Assembly: GCA_019745415.1 (NCBI GenBank) | Contig: JAIETF010000006.1 | Location: 62,001 to 126,000, forward strand | Direction: 5' to 3' | DNA: 64,000 bases | Origin: Candidatus Obscuribacterales bacterium | Lineage (GTDB): Bacteria > Cyanobacteriota > Vampirovibrionia > Obscuribacterales > Obscuribacteraceae | In this document: in pieces, positions 1 through 8,728 of the stretch | Layout of the letters: each line of letters starts with the position of its first letter | Numbering within the stretch: the first letter of the stretch is position 1 | Notes under the pieces: model-generated | The model's database searches: none | What the model saw: the letters and a program-made list of their open reading frames with translations, nothing else | Told to the model about the DNA's origin: nothing | Made by a program: the position numbers and the translations under genes

Positions 1-1101
1 CATTATCAGGCGTCTGCCGCTACTAATACACCATTTGATTCAACAGAGCAAGATTATCAGATTGCAGAAACAAATAAGCTTCCTTCTGCTAAGTATTACA
101 AAGCATTTGAACTCCCTAGCACGATAGATAAAAAAGGAAAACGATTCAGGAACTTTTCATTTCCACCACTGAAAGGAAAAGAAGTGCCCTTTGCCTTGGT
201 CACTTTCGATCGTAGCCTCGATTTCCACGAGGTTTTTGAAGAATACAATCGCTTTCTAAGCTCGGGTAAAGTCAACCTCTGCTTGTCCAGCACTTATAAT
301 CAAAATGCAGTGAGTCCAAACCAAATCAACGTAGACAAAGAAGGCAGAATCACCATACACGGTGGCTTCGGCGACGTCTCCTTTGACAGAAATCGCTTAG
401 TAACTTTATTGCCCTTAGATCCGGTTATTGGCAATGAAGTGCTCTTTCTTGGCTTCGGACCGGAGAGCATAGATGCGCTCAGTCTCAATAGCCTCAGCAA
501 ATCCCCCCAAAGATTATTTAACGTAATTCCCACTGTATTCCAAAAAATTCAAGGCATAACTCTCTCCGGCAACTACCAACTTATTGCTTGCAGCAAAAAC
601 ATCACCGACTACAAACCAGAAGTAGTCTTGCTAAATAATTGCAATTTCGACGAATTACAAGTAGAACCGTTTGCCATTTTCAAACTTAGAACCTTAATCA
701 TAGACAAATGCCGAGGCAGTCTAAGCAAGCTTCTCAACAGCTCCTCCTCTTCTAGATCACCAGAATCTCTAAGATTATTCTCCTCCTCGATTTCAGCAAA
801 AGATCTAAAACTAATCAGCGACCTACCGAGACTGCAAAACCTAGAACTAGTAGACTGCAATCTTGGTTCCTATAACAATATTCCAGATATCTTGATCCAC
901 AAGACAATACGAAAATTTCATTGGCAGACACCTACAGTGTTTTTTCCGCCCGGCAGTCTTACAAAATCGGGACCACTACCTTCACTTCAAACACTACATC
1001 TAACTTTTCAGCACCCACTAAAAAGCGAACAACTGGCCGAAATAGACAAACTCAAGAAACTCAATCCTGAACTGACAGTCGTTTTAGAGCGCCAATTCTA
1101 A
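1..1101 (+). CDS. LRR-like protein, 5' end outside the window
   Basis: The frame is open from the first base, so the start lies upstream. A GTG at 184 is possible, but the residues before it look equally protein-like, so I treat the gene as partial. About 366 codons are visible. The second half has leucine-rich-repeat spacing (LRTLIIDKC, LQNLELVDC, LQTLHLTF), with a serine run (NSSSSSRS) between two of these. No catalytic motif or membrane segment is seen, so a scaffold or binding role is the most that can be inferred. It converges on the next gene: its TAA and the opposite TAG overlap in the bases CTAA. Confidence 0.7.
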   Translation, partial: HYQASAATNTPFDSTEQDYQIAETNKLPSAKYYKAFELPSTIDKKGKRFRNFSFPPLKGKEVPFALVTFDRSLDFHEVFEEYNRFLSSGKVNLCLSSTYNQNAVSPNQINVDKEGRITIHGGFGDVSFDRNRLVTLLPLDPVIGNEVLFLGFGPESIDALSLNSLSKSPQRLFNVIPTVFQKIQGITLSGNYQLIACSKNITDYKPEVVLLNNCNFDELQVEPFAIFKLRTLIIDKCRGSLSKLLNSSSSSRSPESLRLFSSSISAKDLKLISDLPRLQNLELVDCNLGSYNNIPDILIHKTIRKFHWQTPTVFFPPGSLTKSGPLPSLQTLHLTFQHPLKSEQLAEIDKLKKLNPELTVVLERQF

Positions 1102-1754
1102 ACAACAAAGCTTTCCACTTTATCAGCGCCGCCTTCTAACTTAAGCCAATGGGCAAATTGAGCAACTGCACGCTCAGTCACTGACCGCCAATGCGCATCA
1201 GCCGGCGAATAAATGACGCCTACCACACTGGTAGTCTTCTCTTTAATCTTGCCTTCCATCGAATCTTTCACCGGATTACCCAGAGGCTGATCTTTCTCGC
1301 CACTGCAAGCACAAACAAGACCGGCAAGGTCGATATCTTGACCAGAAGCATTAAAGACATAACGCTCACCGGGGCGCCCATAGCGAATCTTTAGGGTGCC
1401 ACCGATGGCGGAAGCATCAAGAAGACTGATAGGCAAACCAGTCTCCAGCGAAATCAAATTGTTGATATCAACCAAGTTATTGATGAAAGGGAAACGTCCC
1501 TCTCTAGCGGCTTGCGCCAAGTATTCGCTGGCGGGCTTATTGCGACCACTCGGCTTAAAGCCGCCGGTCTTAAGAAGATTGCGCACGGCATCTTTAGTCT
1601 CTGCGGCAAACTCAGTTTGTGCCTTGTCGGCGACAAGGGCATCCAGTGCCGCCTTCAAATCCTGTCCTGTTTCCTTAACCTTTACAGACTCGGCGTATAC
1701 AACACCGCTCAAGACACCATTTGCTGCTATCTCGTTCACCACATTCAATATCAT
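1098..1754 (-). CDS. B3/B4 domain protein (PheRS beta-like tRNA-binding fold)
   Basis: 218 residues. The middle (about 85-165) has the features of the B3/B4 domain of phenylalanyl-tRNA synthetase beta chain: FINNLVDINNLISLETGLP, then LLDASAIGGTLKIRYG and a glycine/aspartate-rich stretch. Free-standing B3/B4 proteins are known in bacteria. Some are thought to act on mischarged tRNA, but most are uncharacterised. There is no synthetase catalytic core. The start codon directly abuts the stop of the upstream TPR gene (no intervening base), so the two are very likely co-transcribed. It is the last gene of the minus-strand preT-preA block. Family call fairly sure; function unknown. Confidence 0.72.
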   Translation of the reverse strand: MILNVVNEIAANGVLSGVVYAESVKVKETGQDLKAALDALVADKAQTEFAAETKDAVRNLLKTGGFKPSGRNKPASEYLAQAAREGRFPFINNLVDINNLISLETGLPISLLDASAIGGTLKIRYGRPGERYVFNASGQDIDLAGLVCACSGEKDQPLGNPVKDSMEGKIKEKTTSVVGVIYSPADAHWRSVTERAVAQFAHWLKLEGGADKVESFVV

Positions 1755-3461
1755 TTATCGCAGCGCCACTCCCAAACTGTTGTGTTTTTTTCTATACAAA
1801 GCCAAGGCTTCATCGTTCCCTAAAATCATTGCCAGCGAAAGATACTTTTCAGCCTCAGCAGCTTTCTTCTCTTCGGTCGCCAACTCATAGAACAGTAAGG
1901 CCTGGTCACCATCAATCTGAGAATGCCGCAAAAGTGCTTCCAATGCCTTTCTTGCCGAGGTATTATCATGACAGCTCCAGGCTACAGTGGCAAGTGTATC
2001 GGCAGAACAACTTTCATCTGGTGCCATAGCAAAAGACTGCCGCGCTAGCTTAAGAGCCTTAGTTTTCTCGCCCCTCTCAAGAGCTTCATCGGCCTGTTGA
2101 TGCAGAGAATGAGCATCTAACTTACTCTGCCCCTCTTTTGATCCGACTTCAGTTTTATCGCCAGATGCAGCCGCACTTCCCCCCGGCCCAGCCGCTTCTT
2201 CTGTCTCCGACTCTACTGGTTCTGACTCCAATTCATCGGCGGCACTCGATTTCTCTGCTCCTTCCTGGGCTACTTTAGTGGCATCATCAGCTAAATACTC
2301 GGCAAGACTATCTTTCATCTCATCGGCAATATCTTGCTCAGACTCTTTGGCAATAACCAATTCCATAAAGCTTGAAGCCAACTCTTTGGCCTTAGGCTTT
2401 GGTAATTCGGGCAAGAGATACAAGAGAGCATATCGATAATCGACGGCTGAATCATAATCTTTGAACATCTTCTTGGCTTTCGGCATAACAATCGTCACAA
2501 TGCTCTCATATTCCGACTGACGCCCGTCCAGCTTAAGATTTTTAAGCAAGGCAGCGGCTTCACACATATCTACAAAGTCGGTGCCGTATCTATCCGACTC
2601 CAAACTCTTGGTCATCTGCTCAATAGCCCTTGCCTTGACTCTTGTACTGCCCGCGGTATCACCCTTAATGGCAAGCAAATTGACATATTTTAGAAAGTCT
2701 GAGTAATTCAAGTACTCATGTGGCAGGGCTACCAGTTCCTGATAAATTTTGGCTGCGCGATCATAATCCAGCCTTTTCAAATAAAAGTCGGCCAAACCAC
2801 GTTGCTTCTCATGAAACTCGTATTCATCAGTATCTTTCTTAGCGGCCGCAAGCTCTAAAGTGCGGGCGGCGCTATCGCCGTCGAGCATATCAAGATAGCG
2901 ATCGCACAAGTCTAGATAAGTATTCAGTTCAACTTGGTCGCCTTTATACTCTTGCAAAATCTTGTCGAAGTCTTTCTTGGCTTCAGTCTTTCGCTTCAGT
3001 GAAAGAAGAGATTTTCCCCTGAGCAATAAGCGCTCGCTATCAAGACCAGAAAGAGCTATGGCTCTTTCGACATCTTTGAGAGCCTTTTCAAAGTCATCAG
3101 ACTGAAAGTAAACCTGCGAGCGCGCTTGGTACCATTCAGAGCGATTGGGCTCAAGCCTAATCAGATGGTCATAATCAGCCAAGGAATTCTGATAGTCGAG
3201 CAAGTCGGCATAAGCGGCAGCCCGGCTGCGCAAGGCATAAGTGTCGTCCTTATTGACCTTTAATGCGGCACTGGTTTCCTTGACTACTTCCTCGGGGCTC
3301 TCATAAGACTCACCAGCACCTAGTCTTTCCAAGAAATCGCGTATAACCCAACGGCAGAGACTTTCATTCTTGGCGTAATAGAAACAAAACCCCGCCAATA
3401 AGGAAATCTGCGCACCAAGAATAAACGCCAGAGAAATAAATAGTTTTTTGGCAAAGCTCAT
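1755..3461 (-). CDS. Membrane-anchored TPR protein
   Basis: 568 residues. An N-terminal hydrophobic segment (about residues 7-29) is a signal anchor or uncleaved signal peptide. It is followed by consecutive tetratricopeptide repeats (about 50-330; e.g. ALRSRAAAYADLLDYQNSL, ALKDVERAIAL), an acidic Ser/Glu/Gly-rich linker (about 395-450), and further TPR-like helices at the C-terminus. It probably works as an envelope-associated protein-protein scaffold. Its ATG overlaps the TGA of preA by one base (TGATG), so translation is coupled to the pyrimidine reductase genes, although nothing in the protein ties it to that pathway. Confidence 0.75.
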   Translation of the reverse strand: MSFAKKLFISLAFILGAQISLLAGFCFYYAKNESLCRWVIRDFLERLGAGESYESPEEVVKETSAALKVNKDDTYALRSRAAAYADLLDYQNSLADYDHLIRLEPNRSEWYQARSQVYFQSDDFEKALKDVERAIALSGLDSERLLLRGKSLLSLKRKTEAKKDFDKILQEYKGDQVELNTYLDLCDRYLDMLDGDSAARTLELAAAKKDTDEYEFHEKQRGLADFYLKRLDYDRAAKIYQELVALPHEYLNYSDFLKYVNLLAIKGDTAGSTRVKARAIEQMTKSLESDRYGTDFVDMCEAAALLKNLKLDGRQSEYESIVTIVMPKAKKMFKDYDSAVDYRYALLYLLPELPKPKAKELASSFMELVIAKESEQDIADEMKDSLAEYLADDATKVAQEGAEKSSAADELESEPVESETEEAAGPGGSAAASGDKTEVGSKEGQSKLDAHSLHQQADEALERGEKTKALKLARQSFAMAPDESCSADTLATVAWSCHDNTSARKALEALLRHSQIDGDQALLFYELATEEKKAAEAEKYLSLAMILGNDEALALYRKKHNSLGVALR

Positions 3462-4798
3462 CAGTGAATGTGAATATTGGCGGTCTTCCTATATTCTTCC
3501 ATCTTATCCCATTCAAGGACTTCAGGCTTTGAAGTTACCAACTGATTCCAGGTGATGTGGGGACGACCGGTCTCAATTTCAACCATCTGTATGCAATCAT
3601 CCACCGGGCATACTTTAGAACAGAGATCACAGCCGACACAATCTTCCTCGCGTACCACAGGCCAAAGTCGCTCGCGTGCTTCACCGGTGAGTTTCAATTC
3701 TTTCAAATCTATACACTGGTGGGCGGCATCATTACAGGCAATATAACAGAGATTGCACTGTATGCACTTATCATGATTGATACGCGCCACAGACTGGAAG
3801 CCGAGATCGAAGTCGCCAAAATTAGAGATGCGGGGGAGAGCTTTACCAATAAACTGATCACAACTGGTGAAGCCTTTCTCGTCCATCCAATTGGACATGC
3901 CGTCAATCATGTCTTCGACTATGCGGAAGCCCCAGTGCATAACGGCAGTGCATACCTGCACCGAAGTAGCACCAAGCAGCATAAACTCAACTGCATCGCG
4001 CCAGGTTTCGATGCCGCCCATACCAGATATGGGCACGCCCGACTTGATCACTTCAGAGTCGGAACCAACGGCGGAAAGCAGATGCAAGGCAATAGGCTTG
4101 ACCGCCGGGCCGGCATAACCGCCGTGACCACCCTTACCGCCGACATTAGGCTTAATCTCGAAGGTATCGAGATTGACACCGGTAATACTGTTTATTGTAT
4201 TGATCAGAGAAAGAGCACTGGCTTTGCCGCGCACTGCCGCCCGGGCCGGATGAACAATGTCGGTTATATTTGGTGTCAGTTTGACGATAACCGGCTTGGT
4301 TGCCACTTCCATCACCCATTCGGTGACCATGCAAGTATATTCGGGGACTTGCCCCATTGCCGATCCCATGCCCCGCTCAGACATACCATGTGGACAGCCG
4401 AAGTTGAGTTCGAAGCCATCAATGCCGGTGTCTTCAGTTCTCTTGATAATCTCCTGCCAGGCCTCTTTTTTTGATTCAACCATGACTGAAGCAATAACGG
4501 CATGCCCAGGGAAGTTACGCTTCACCTCGCGCATTTCTTTCAAGTTAATATCGATAGGTCGATCTGAAATAAGCTCTACGTTATTGAGACCAATTATTTT
4601 GCTGCCCTTGTAATCGATTGTGCCGTAGCGATTGCAGACATTCAAAACCGGAGCGCCGATTGTCTTCCAAACAGCACCGCCCCAGCCTTCCTCAAAGGCT
4701 TTCTGCACCTGATAGGCCGAATTTGAAGGAGGAGCCGAAGCCAACCAAAATGGATTGGGTGATTTAATTCCGGCAAAGTTGATAGATAGATCCGCCAT
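3461..4798 (-). CDS. preA: NAD-dependent dihydropyrimidine dehydrogenase subunit PreA
   Basis: 445 residues, normal for PreA. With PreT it interconverts uracil/thymine and their 5,6-dihydro forms, the first step of reductive pyrimidine catabolism. The N-terminal two thirds is an FMN-binding dihydroorotate-dehydrogenase-like barrel: NFGCPHGMSERGMGSA near residues 132-147, KLTPNITDI, NTINSITGV, GIGG-type phosphate loop as SGMGGIETW. The C-terminus has two ferredoxin-type 4Fe-4S motifs (CIQCNLCYIAC and CVGCDLCSKVC). Start supported by AAGGA eight bases upstream. It lies 36 bp after preT. Cytoplasmic. Very confident. Confidence 0.95.
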   Translation of the reverse strand: MADLSINFAGIKSPNPFWLASAPPSNSAYQVQKAFEEGWGGAVWKTIGAPVLNVCNRYGTIDYKGSKIIGLNNVELISDRPIDINLKEMREVKRNFPGHAVIASVMVESKKEAWQEIIKRTEDTGIDGFELNFGCPHGMSERGMGSAMGQVPEYTCMVTEWVMEVATKPVIVKLTPNITDIVHPARAAVRGKASALSLINTINSITGVNLDTFEIKPNVGGKGGHGGYAGPAVKPIALHLLSAVGSDSEVIKSGVPISGMGGIETWRDAVEFMLLGATSVQVCTAVMHWGFRIVEDMIDGMSNWMDEKGFTSCDQFIGKALPRISNFGDFDLGFQSVARINHDKCIQCNLCYIACNDAAHQCIDLKELKLTGEARERLWPVVREEDCVGCDLCSKVCPVDDCIQMVEIETGRPHITWNQLVTSKPEVLEWDKMEEYRKTANIHIH

Positions 4799-4834
4799 TA
4801 TTCAAGTCCTTAAAATTATGCTGCAATATCAAAA

Positions 4835-6217
4835 CTATTTTTTAGCCAAGGCGGCTTCATCCACGAGAGCCCTGGTGATGGCTTTGGCGGCGATTTTTCC
4901 GTCTTGCACGGCCATAACGGTCGATGCTTCACCATGGCTTCTTACGCAGTCTCCACCAGCATAAATTTTTCTATGGGCGGTGCGATTATCTGAATCTACC
5001 TTGATATAGCCTTTCACCGACTCGACCCCGAAAGGTTCAAGCATCTTGAGGAAATGCGCTGGTTTGACTTGACCGATGGCTTTTACCACCATATCGCAGG
5101 GCACCACAAACTCCGAACCCTCAACCGGCACGGGGCTTCTGCGCCCTGAGGCATCAGGCGCCCCGAGATCCATGCGCATACATTTCAATCCATCTACTTT
5201 GCCGTCCTTGCCGAGAACTTCCACAGGCTGGGTTAGGAACATAAAGCTCACCCCTTCTTTCAAGGCAAACTCGTACTCAAAATGATAGGCCGGCATCTCG
5301 GCTTCAGAGCGGCGATAGATCATAGTGACACGCTCGGCACCCAGTCGTCTTGCTATGGTGGCACAGTCGATGGCAGTGTTGCCGGCCCCAATCACACAAA
5401 TGCGGTTGCCATAAGAAATGCTGTCTAGAGCTTGTACTTTGGTCTTCTCGATAAAGTCCAAGCCATCCAGAACACCACTCAAATCTTCACCGGCAATTTC
5501 CATCTCGGGCACTTGCCCTAGCCCAATGCTGATGAAGACGGCATCATTTTCATTGACTAGGTCTTCGAACTTTATGTCTTTACCGACGGTGACGCCGGTC
5601 TTCACAGTGACGCCCATGTCCTCGATCATCTTCACTTCTTTGAGGCTGACTTCTACCGGTTCTCTAAAGACGACAATGCCATAGGTGGAAAGACCACCGG
5701 CCATTTCTTTCTTCTCATATACAGTGACTTCAAAGCCGGCTTTAGCCAATTCGCCAGCGCAAGAAAGACCGGCAGGGCCAGAGCCAATCACTGCTACTTT
5801 CTTACCGTTAGGTTTGCCCTTTTGAAAGAACTTGATATTGCGTTCACTGGCATAGTCGGTGGCATAACGCTGCAAGCGCCCGATAGCAATCGGCTTGTGG
5901 TCGGCGCCGAGCACGCAGTCGCCTTCGCAGAGCACGTCGACGGGGCAGACCCTGGCACAAGTAGCGCCCATCAAATTTGATTCAAGTATTGTGCGAGCCG
6001 AACCCTTGACGTTGCCGGTGGCAATCTTTCTAATAAATGTCGGTATGTCGATATGGGTGGGACAAGCCACCATGCATGGTGCATCGTGACAGTAGAGGCA
6101 GCGATTCGCCTCCAAGGTCGCTTCCCGCTCTGAAAAGGGCGGATAGACTTCCTGAAAGCGCTCTTCCAGGGTCATCTCCCAGGCTTTATATTTCTGCGGT
6201 TTGTAATGCTCTGCCAT
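4835..6217 (-). CDS. preT: NAD-dependent dihydropyrimidine dehydrogenase subunit PreT
   Basis: 460 residues from the ATG at 6217, which has GAGG six bases upstream. A TTG four codons earlier (6229) is open but has no better ribosome site. It is an electron-transfer flavoprotein of the GltD/PreT family: N-terminal cysteine-rich Fe-S region (CLYCHDAPCMVACP, later CARVCPVDVLCEGDC), FAD-binding VIGSGPAGLSCAGE, NAD(P)-binding VIGAGNTAIDCA and a final GGDCVRSHGEAS. It feeds electrons between NAD(H) and PreA. It is first in the preT-preA-TPR-B3/B4 set and lies just 39 bp behind a strong terminator, so it needs its own promoter or read-through. Confidence 0.94.
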   Translation of the reverse strand: MAEHYKPQKYKAWEMTLEERFQEVYPPFSEREATLEANRCLYCHDAPCMVACPTHIDIPTFIRKIATGNVKGSARTILESNLMGATCARVCPVDVLCEGDCVLGADHKPIAIGRLQRYATDYASERNIKFFQKGKPNGKKVAVIGSGPAGLSCAGELAKAGFEVTVYEKKEMAGGLSTYGIVVFREPVEVSLKEVKMIEDMGVTVKTGVTVGKDIKFEDLVNENDAVFISIGLGQVPEMEIAGEDLSGVLDGLDFIEKTKVQALDSISYGNRICVIGAGNTAIDCATIARRLGAERVTMIYRRSEAEMPAYHFEYEFALKEGVSFMFLTQPVEVLGKDGKVDGLKCMRMDLGAPDASGRRSPVPVEGSEFVVPCDMVVKAIGQVKPAHFLKMLEPFGVESVKGYIKVDSDNRTAHRKIYAGGDCVRSHGEASTVMAVQDGKIAAKAITRALVDEAALAKK

Positions 6218-6256
6218 CTGCAACCTCAACTAGCTTAGAAAGAGAACCAACACTGT

Positions 6257-6302
6257 AAAAAAAGAGCGCGCCCCTGTTTGCAAAACGGCAAAAGGGGCGC
6301 TC
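6257..6302 (-). terminator. Intrinsic terminator between beta-ureidopropionase and preT
   Basis: On the minus strand a GC-rich hairpin with 10 paired positions and a two-base bulge (arms GAGC+GCCCCT and AGGGGC+GCTC) is followed directly by seven T. It lies 3' of the beta-ureidopropionase gene and 39 bp before the preT start, so it should end or attenuate the aminotransferase-ureidopropionase transcript. Confidence 0.85.
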
Positions 6303-6312
6303 AGCAAAAACC

Positions 6313-7200
6313 TTAGAGCTTGACCAATTGCTCGTAGGTTTCCGGTCTTCTATCTCTGAAGAACTGCCATGTATGGCGCACTTCCTTAATCTCATCGAGA
6401 TTGAGATCGCCCACCAAAAGCTCTTCCTGCTCGCGGCTGGCCTGATAAATTATCTGACCGCGTGGATTACAGAAATAACTAGAACCGTAAAACTCGCCGA
6501 TATTCCAGGGCGCTTCGGTGCCGACACGATTAATTGCGCCGACGAAATAGCCATTGGCGGCAGCATGAGCTGGTTGCTCCAACTTCCAGAGATATTCGGA
6601 AAGACCAGCCACGGTGGCGGAAGGATTGAAGACAATCTCCGCCCCGGCTAGACCGAGCGCGCGTGCGCCTTCGGGGAAGTGACGGTCATAGCAGATATAA
6701 ACGCCGATTGTGGCAAACTGTGTCTGGAAGACCGGGTAACCGAGATTACCTGGACGAAAGTAGAACTTTTCCCAAAAACCGGGAGCGACATGAGGAATAT
6801 GATTCTTGCGGTATTTGCCTAGATAGCTGCCATCGGCATCGATAACGGCGGCTGAATTATAGTAGACACCGGTCTGTTCTTTCTCATATATAGGTACAAT
6901 CAAAACCATGCCGTACTTCTTGGCAGTTTCTTGCATCAGTTTTATGGTTGGACCGTTTGGAATTTCTTCCGCTGTTTCATACCAACAAGTTTGCTGCTCA
7001 GCGCAGAAATATGGACCATTGAAGATTTCTTGATAGCAGAGAATCTTCACGCCTTTCTCGTGAGCCTGTTTGGTGTATTCGAGATGCTTGTTCAGCATCT
7101 TCTCTTTGATCTGTTCAAGCATTTTCTTATCGGTTCCGCCGGCGGGCGAAACTACTTCGTTCTTGGTCTGAATCAAACCACAACGCACGACATTACTCAT
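6313..7200 (-). CDS. pydC: Beta-ureidopropionase (N-carbamoyl-beta-alanine amidohydrolase)
   Basis: 295 residues of the carbon-nitrogen hydrolase (nitrilase) superfamily. The Glu-Lys-Cys triad is visible: E58 (CYQEIFNGPYF), K132 (YRKNHIPH) and C170 (YICYDRHFPEG). The pattern matches N-carbamoyl-beta-alanine amidohydrolases, which release beta-alanine, CO2 and ammonia in the third step of reductive pyrimidine breakdown. GAGGAG lies seven bases before the ATG. It follows the aminotransferase by 18 bp and is followed by a terminator. A related N-carbamoylputrescine amidase is the main alternative, but the PreT/PreA neighbours favour the pyrimidine role. Confidence 0.9.
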   Translation of the reverse strand: MSNVVRCGLIQTKNEVVSPAGGTDKKMLEQIKEKMLNKHLEYTKQAHEKGVKILCYQEIFNGPYFCAEQQTCWYETAEEIPNGPTIKLMQETAKKYGMVLIVPIYEKEQTGVYYNSAAVIDADGSYLGKYRKNHIPHVAPGFWEKFYFRPGNLGYPVFQTQFATIGVYICYDRHFPEGARALGLAGAEIVFNPSATVAGLSEYLWKLEQPAHAAANGYFVGAINRVGTEAPWNIGEFYGSSYFCNPRGQIIYQASREQEELLVGDLNLDEIKEVRHTWQFFRDRRPETYEQLVKL

Positions 7201-7218
7201 CTAAGTTCTCCTCTTGCC

Positions 7219-8529
7219 TTATTTGGCGCCGACTTTGACAGTGGCTTCCATTGCTTTGCGAACCACTTTCAGCATGGTATCTACGTTCTCTTTAGTGATT
7301 GTCAAAGGCGGCTTGATGCGAATAGTATTGCCGTACAGCCCGCCTTTACCGATTACAACACCGTCATCTTTAGCCATTTCTACGATTCTGGCTGTTTCTT
7401 GGGTGAGAGGAGTCTTGTTCTTATCGGCCAACTCCATACCAACCATCAAGCCTTTACCACGCACATCGCCGACCATGTCGGGGAAATGCTTCTGTAAGTC
7501 ACGCAGACCATCCATGAGATAGTCACCGACAACGCGGGCATTTTCCATCAACTTCTCTTCCTCGATTGTTTCGAGAACAGCGCAAGCAGTTGCTGTCGAT
7601 ACCGGATTACCGCCAAAAGTATTGATCTGCTGCTTAACAAGACCATCCACAACTTTGGGAGAAGCAACCACAGCGCCGATGGGTAGTCCGTTAGCCAGAC
7701 CTTTAGCCATGGTCATCATATCGGGCACTACACCCCAGTTACTGATACCGAACCAGTGTTTGCCTGTGCGTCCAACACCGGTCTGCACTTCGTCTGCAAT
7801 AAAGAGAGCACCGTACTTCTCGAGTATGCTCTTCACTTCTTTAAAATAGTCGTCTGGAGGCGTGATCGCCCCGCCCACTCCCTGAATCGGCTCAGCAATC
7901 ATTACAGCCGGCTTTCCGCTCGTCTGAGTTTGAATGACACGCTCGACATCTTTGGCGCATTCAAGCGAGCAGTTTTCGGGGGTCTTTTTGAAAGGACAAC
8001 GATAACAGTAGGCATTGGCGGCATAAGCCACACCGGCAGCCGGCATTGTGTCGGGGCGCCAGTTGTGATTGCCGGTTATGGTCGAGGCCAGATGCGATTC
8101 ACCATGATAGGAATGCTCAAGGGCAATCACCTCATTGCGACCAGTTGCCAGGCGGGCAAAGCGAATAGCAGCTTCGTTGGCCTCTGTTCCTGAATTAGTC
8201 ACAAAAGTCTTACTCAGATCTCCAGGTGTAATTTCAGCCAACTTTTCGGCCAGTTCAACCATCGGCTGGGTCATAAAAATTGTCGAAGTATGCTGCAAAG
8301 TCTGCACCTGCTCGACAGTGCGCTGAGTTACTTTGGGATGACAGTGTCCAACTGAAACTGTGACGATGCCGGCGAACATATCTAGATATTCACGCCCGGT
8401 TTCATCATAAAGATACTGGCCCTTGCCCTTTACGAAGTGGGGAGGCTCGGCATACATCTGCTTGACGCCTGGCACTATGTACTTTTCCCGCTTCTTTTTA
8501 AGCTCTTCGCGATTCATGGGACTGGACAC
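7219..8529 (-). CDS. Class III aminotransferase, likely beta-alanine (AGXT2-like) transaminase
   Basis: I choose the GTG at 8529 (436 residues) because AGGAGG lies exactly five bases upstream; the ATG at 8565 has no ribosome site, and in that longer frame the AGGAGG would be coding. It is a PLP enzyme of aminotransferase class III: SGTEANEAA, DEVQTGVGRTG (D246) and PLP lysine K276 (MTMAKGLANGLPIGA). It carries the four-cysteine CYRC...CSLEC insert that I associate with the AGXT2/beta-alanine-pyruvate subgroup. With beta-ureidopropionase 18 bp downstream it would convert beta-alanine to malonate semialdehyde. 4-Aminobutyrate aminotransferase activity is an alternative. Confidence 0.88.
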   Translation of the reverse strand: MSSPMNREELKKKREKYIVPGVKQMYAEPPHFVKGKGQYLYDETGREYLDMFAGIVTVSVGHCHPKVTQRTVEQVQTLQHTSTIFMTQPMVELAEKLAEITPGDLSKTFVTNSGTEANEAAIRFARLATGRNEVIALEHSYHGESHLASTITGNHNWRPDTMPAAGVAYAANAYCYRCPFKKTPENCSLECAKDVERVIQTQTSGKPAVMIAEPIQGVGGAITPPDDYFKEVKSILEKYGALFIADEVQTGVGRTGKHWFGISNWGVVPDMMTMAKGLANGLPIGAVVASPKVVDGLVKQQINTFGGNPVSTATACAVLETIEEEKLMENARVVGDYLMDGLRDLQKHFPDMVGDVRGKGLMVGMELADKNKTPLTQETARIVEMAKDDGVVIGKGGLYGNTIRIKPPLTITKENVDTMLKVVRKAMEATVKVGAK

Positions 8530-8635
8530 TTCTTCCTCCTTGCCCGAAGGCAAATAAGCAATCATGGGCTCTTACACGGCAGTCCCGCATAAGCAAGACA
8601 AAACAAAGGCACCGAAATGCCCCTGCTAAAGCCGA

Positions 8636-8663
8636 AAAATAGATACCCGTTTTATAAAATCAA
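8636..8663 (-). promoter_or_regulatory. Possible promoter for the aminotransferase-ureidopropionase pair
   Basis: On the minus strand TTGATT (8663-8658), a 16-base spacer and TATTTT (8641-8636) resemble a sigma-70 promoter about 110 bp before the GTG start. The surrounding AT-rich DNA makes chance matches easy. Confidence 0.25.
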
Positions 8664-8715
8664 ATGGTACTAATGTATCTTTTATATAGTCAATATCTCT
8701 TAATAAATGCTTTCT

Positions 8716-8721
8716 TATAAT
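8716..8721 (+). promoter_or_regulatory. Consensus -10 element (TATAAT) before the candidate small RNA
   Basis: A perfect TATAAT lies 7-8 bases before the first paired base of the structured element at 8729. No convincing -35 hexamer is seen 16-18 bases upstream, so initiation here is a proposal. Confidence 0.4.
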
Positions 8722-8728
8722 TCTCCCT

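Noticed and set aside
3461-4798. Loss of the active-site cysteine of dihydropyrimidine dehydrogenase in PreA (Met148 at the position I align with the mammalian Cys)
   Set aside because: As far as I recall, bacterial PreA proteins also lack cysteine there, so it does not mark a defect; an alignment would settle it.
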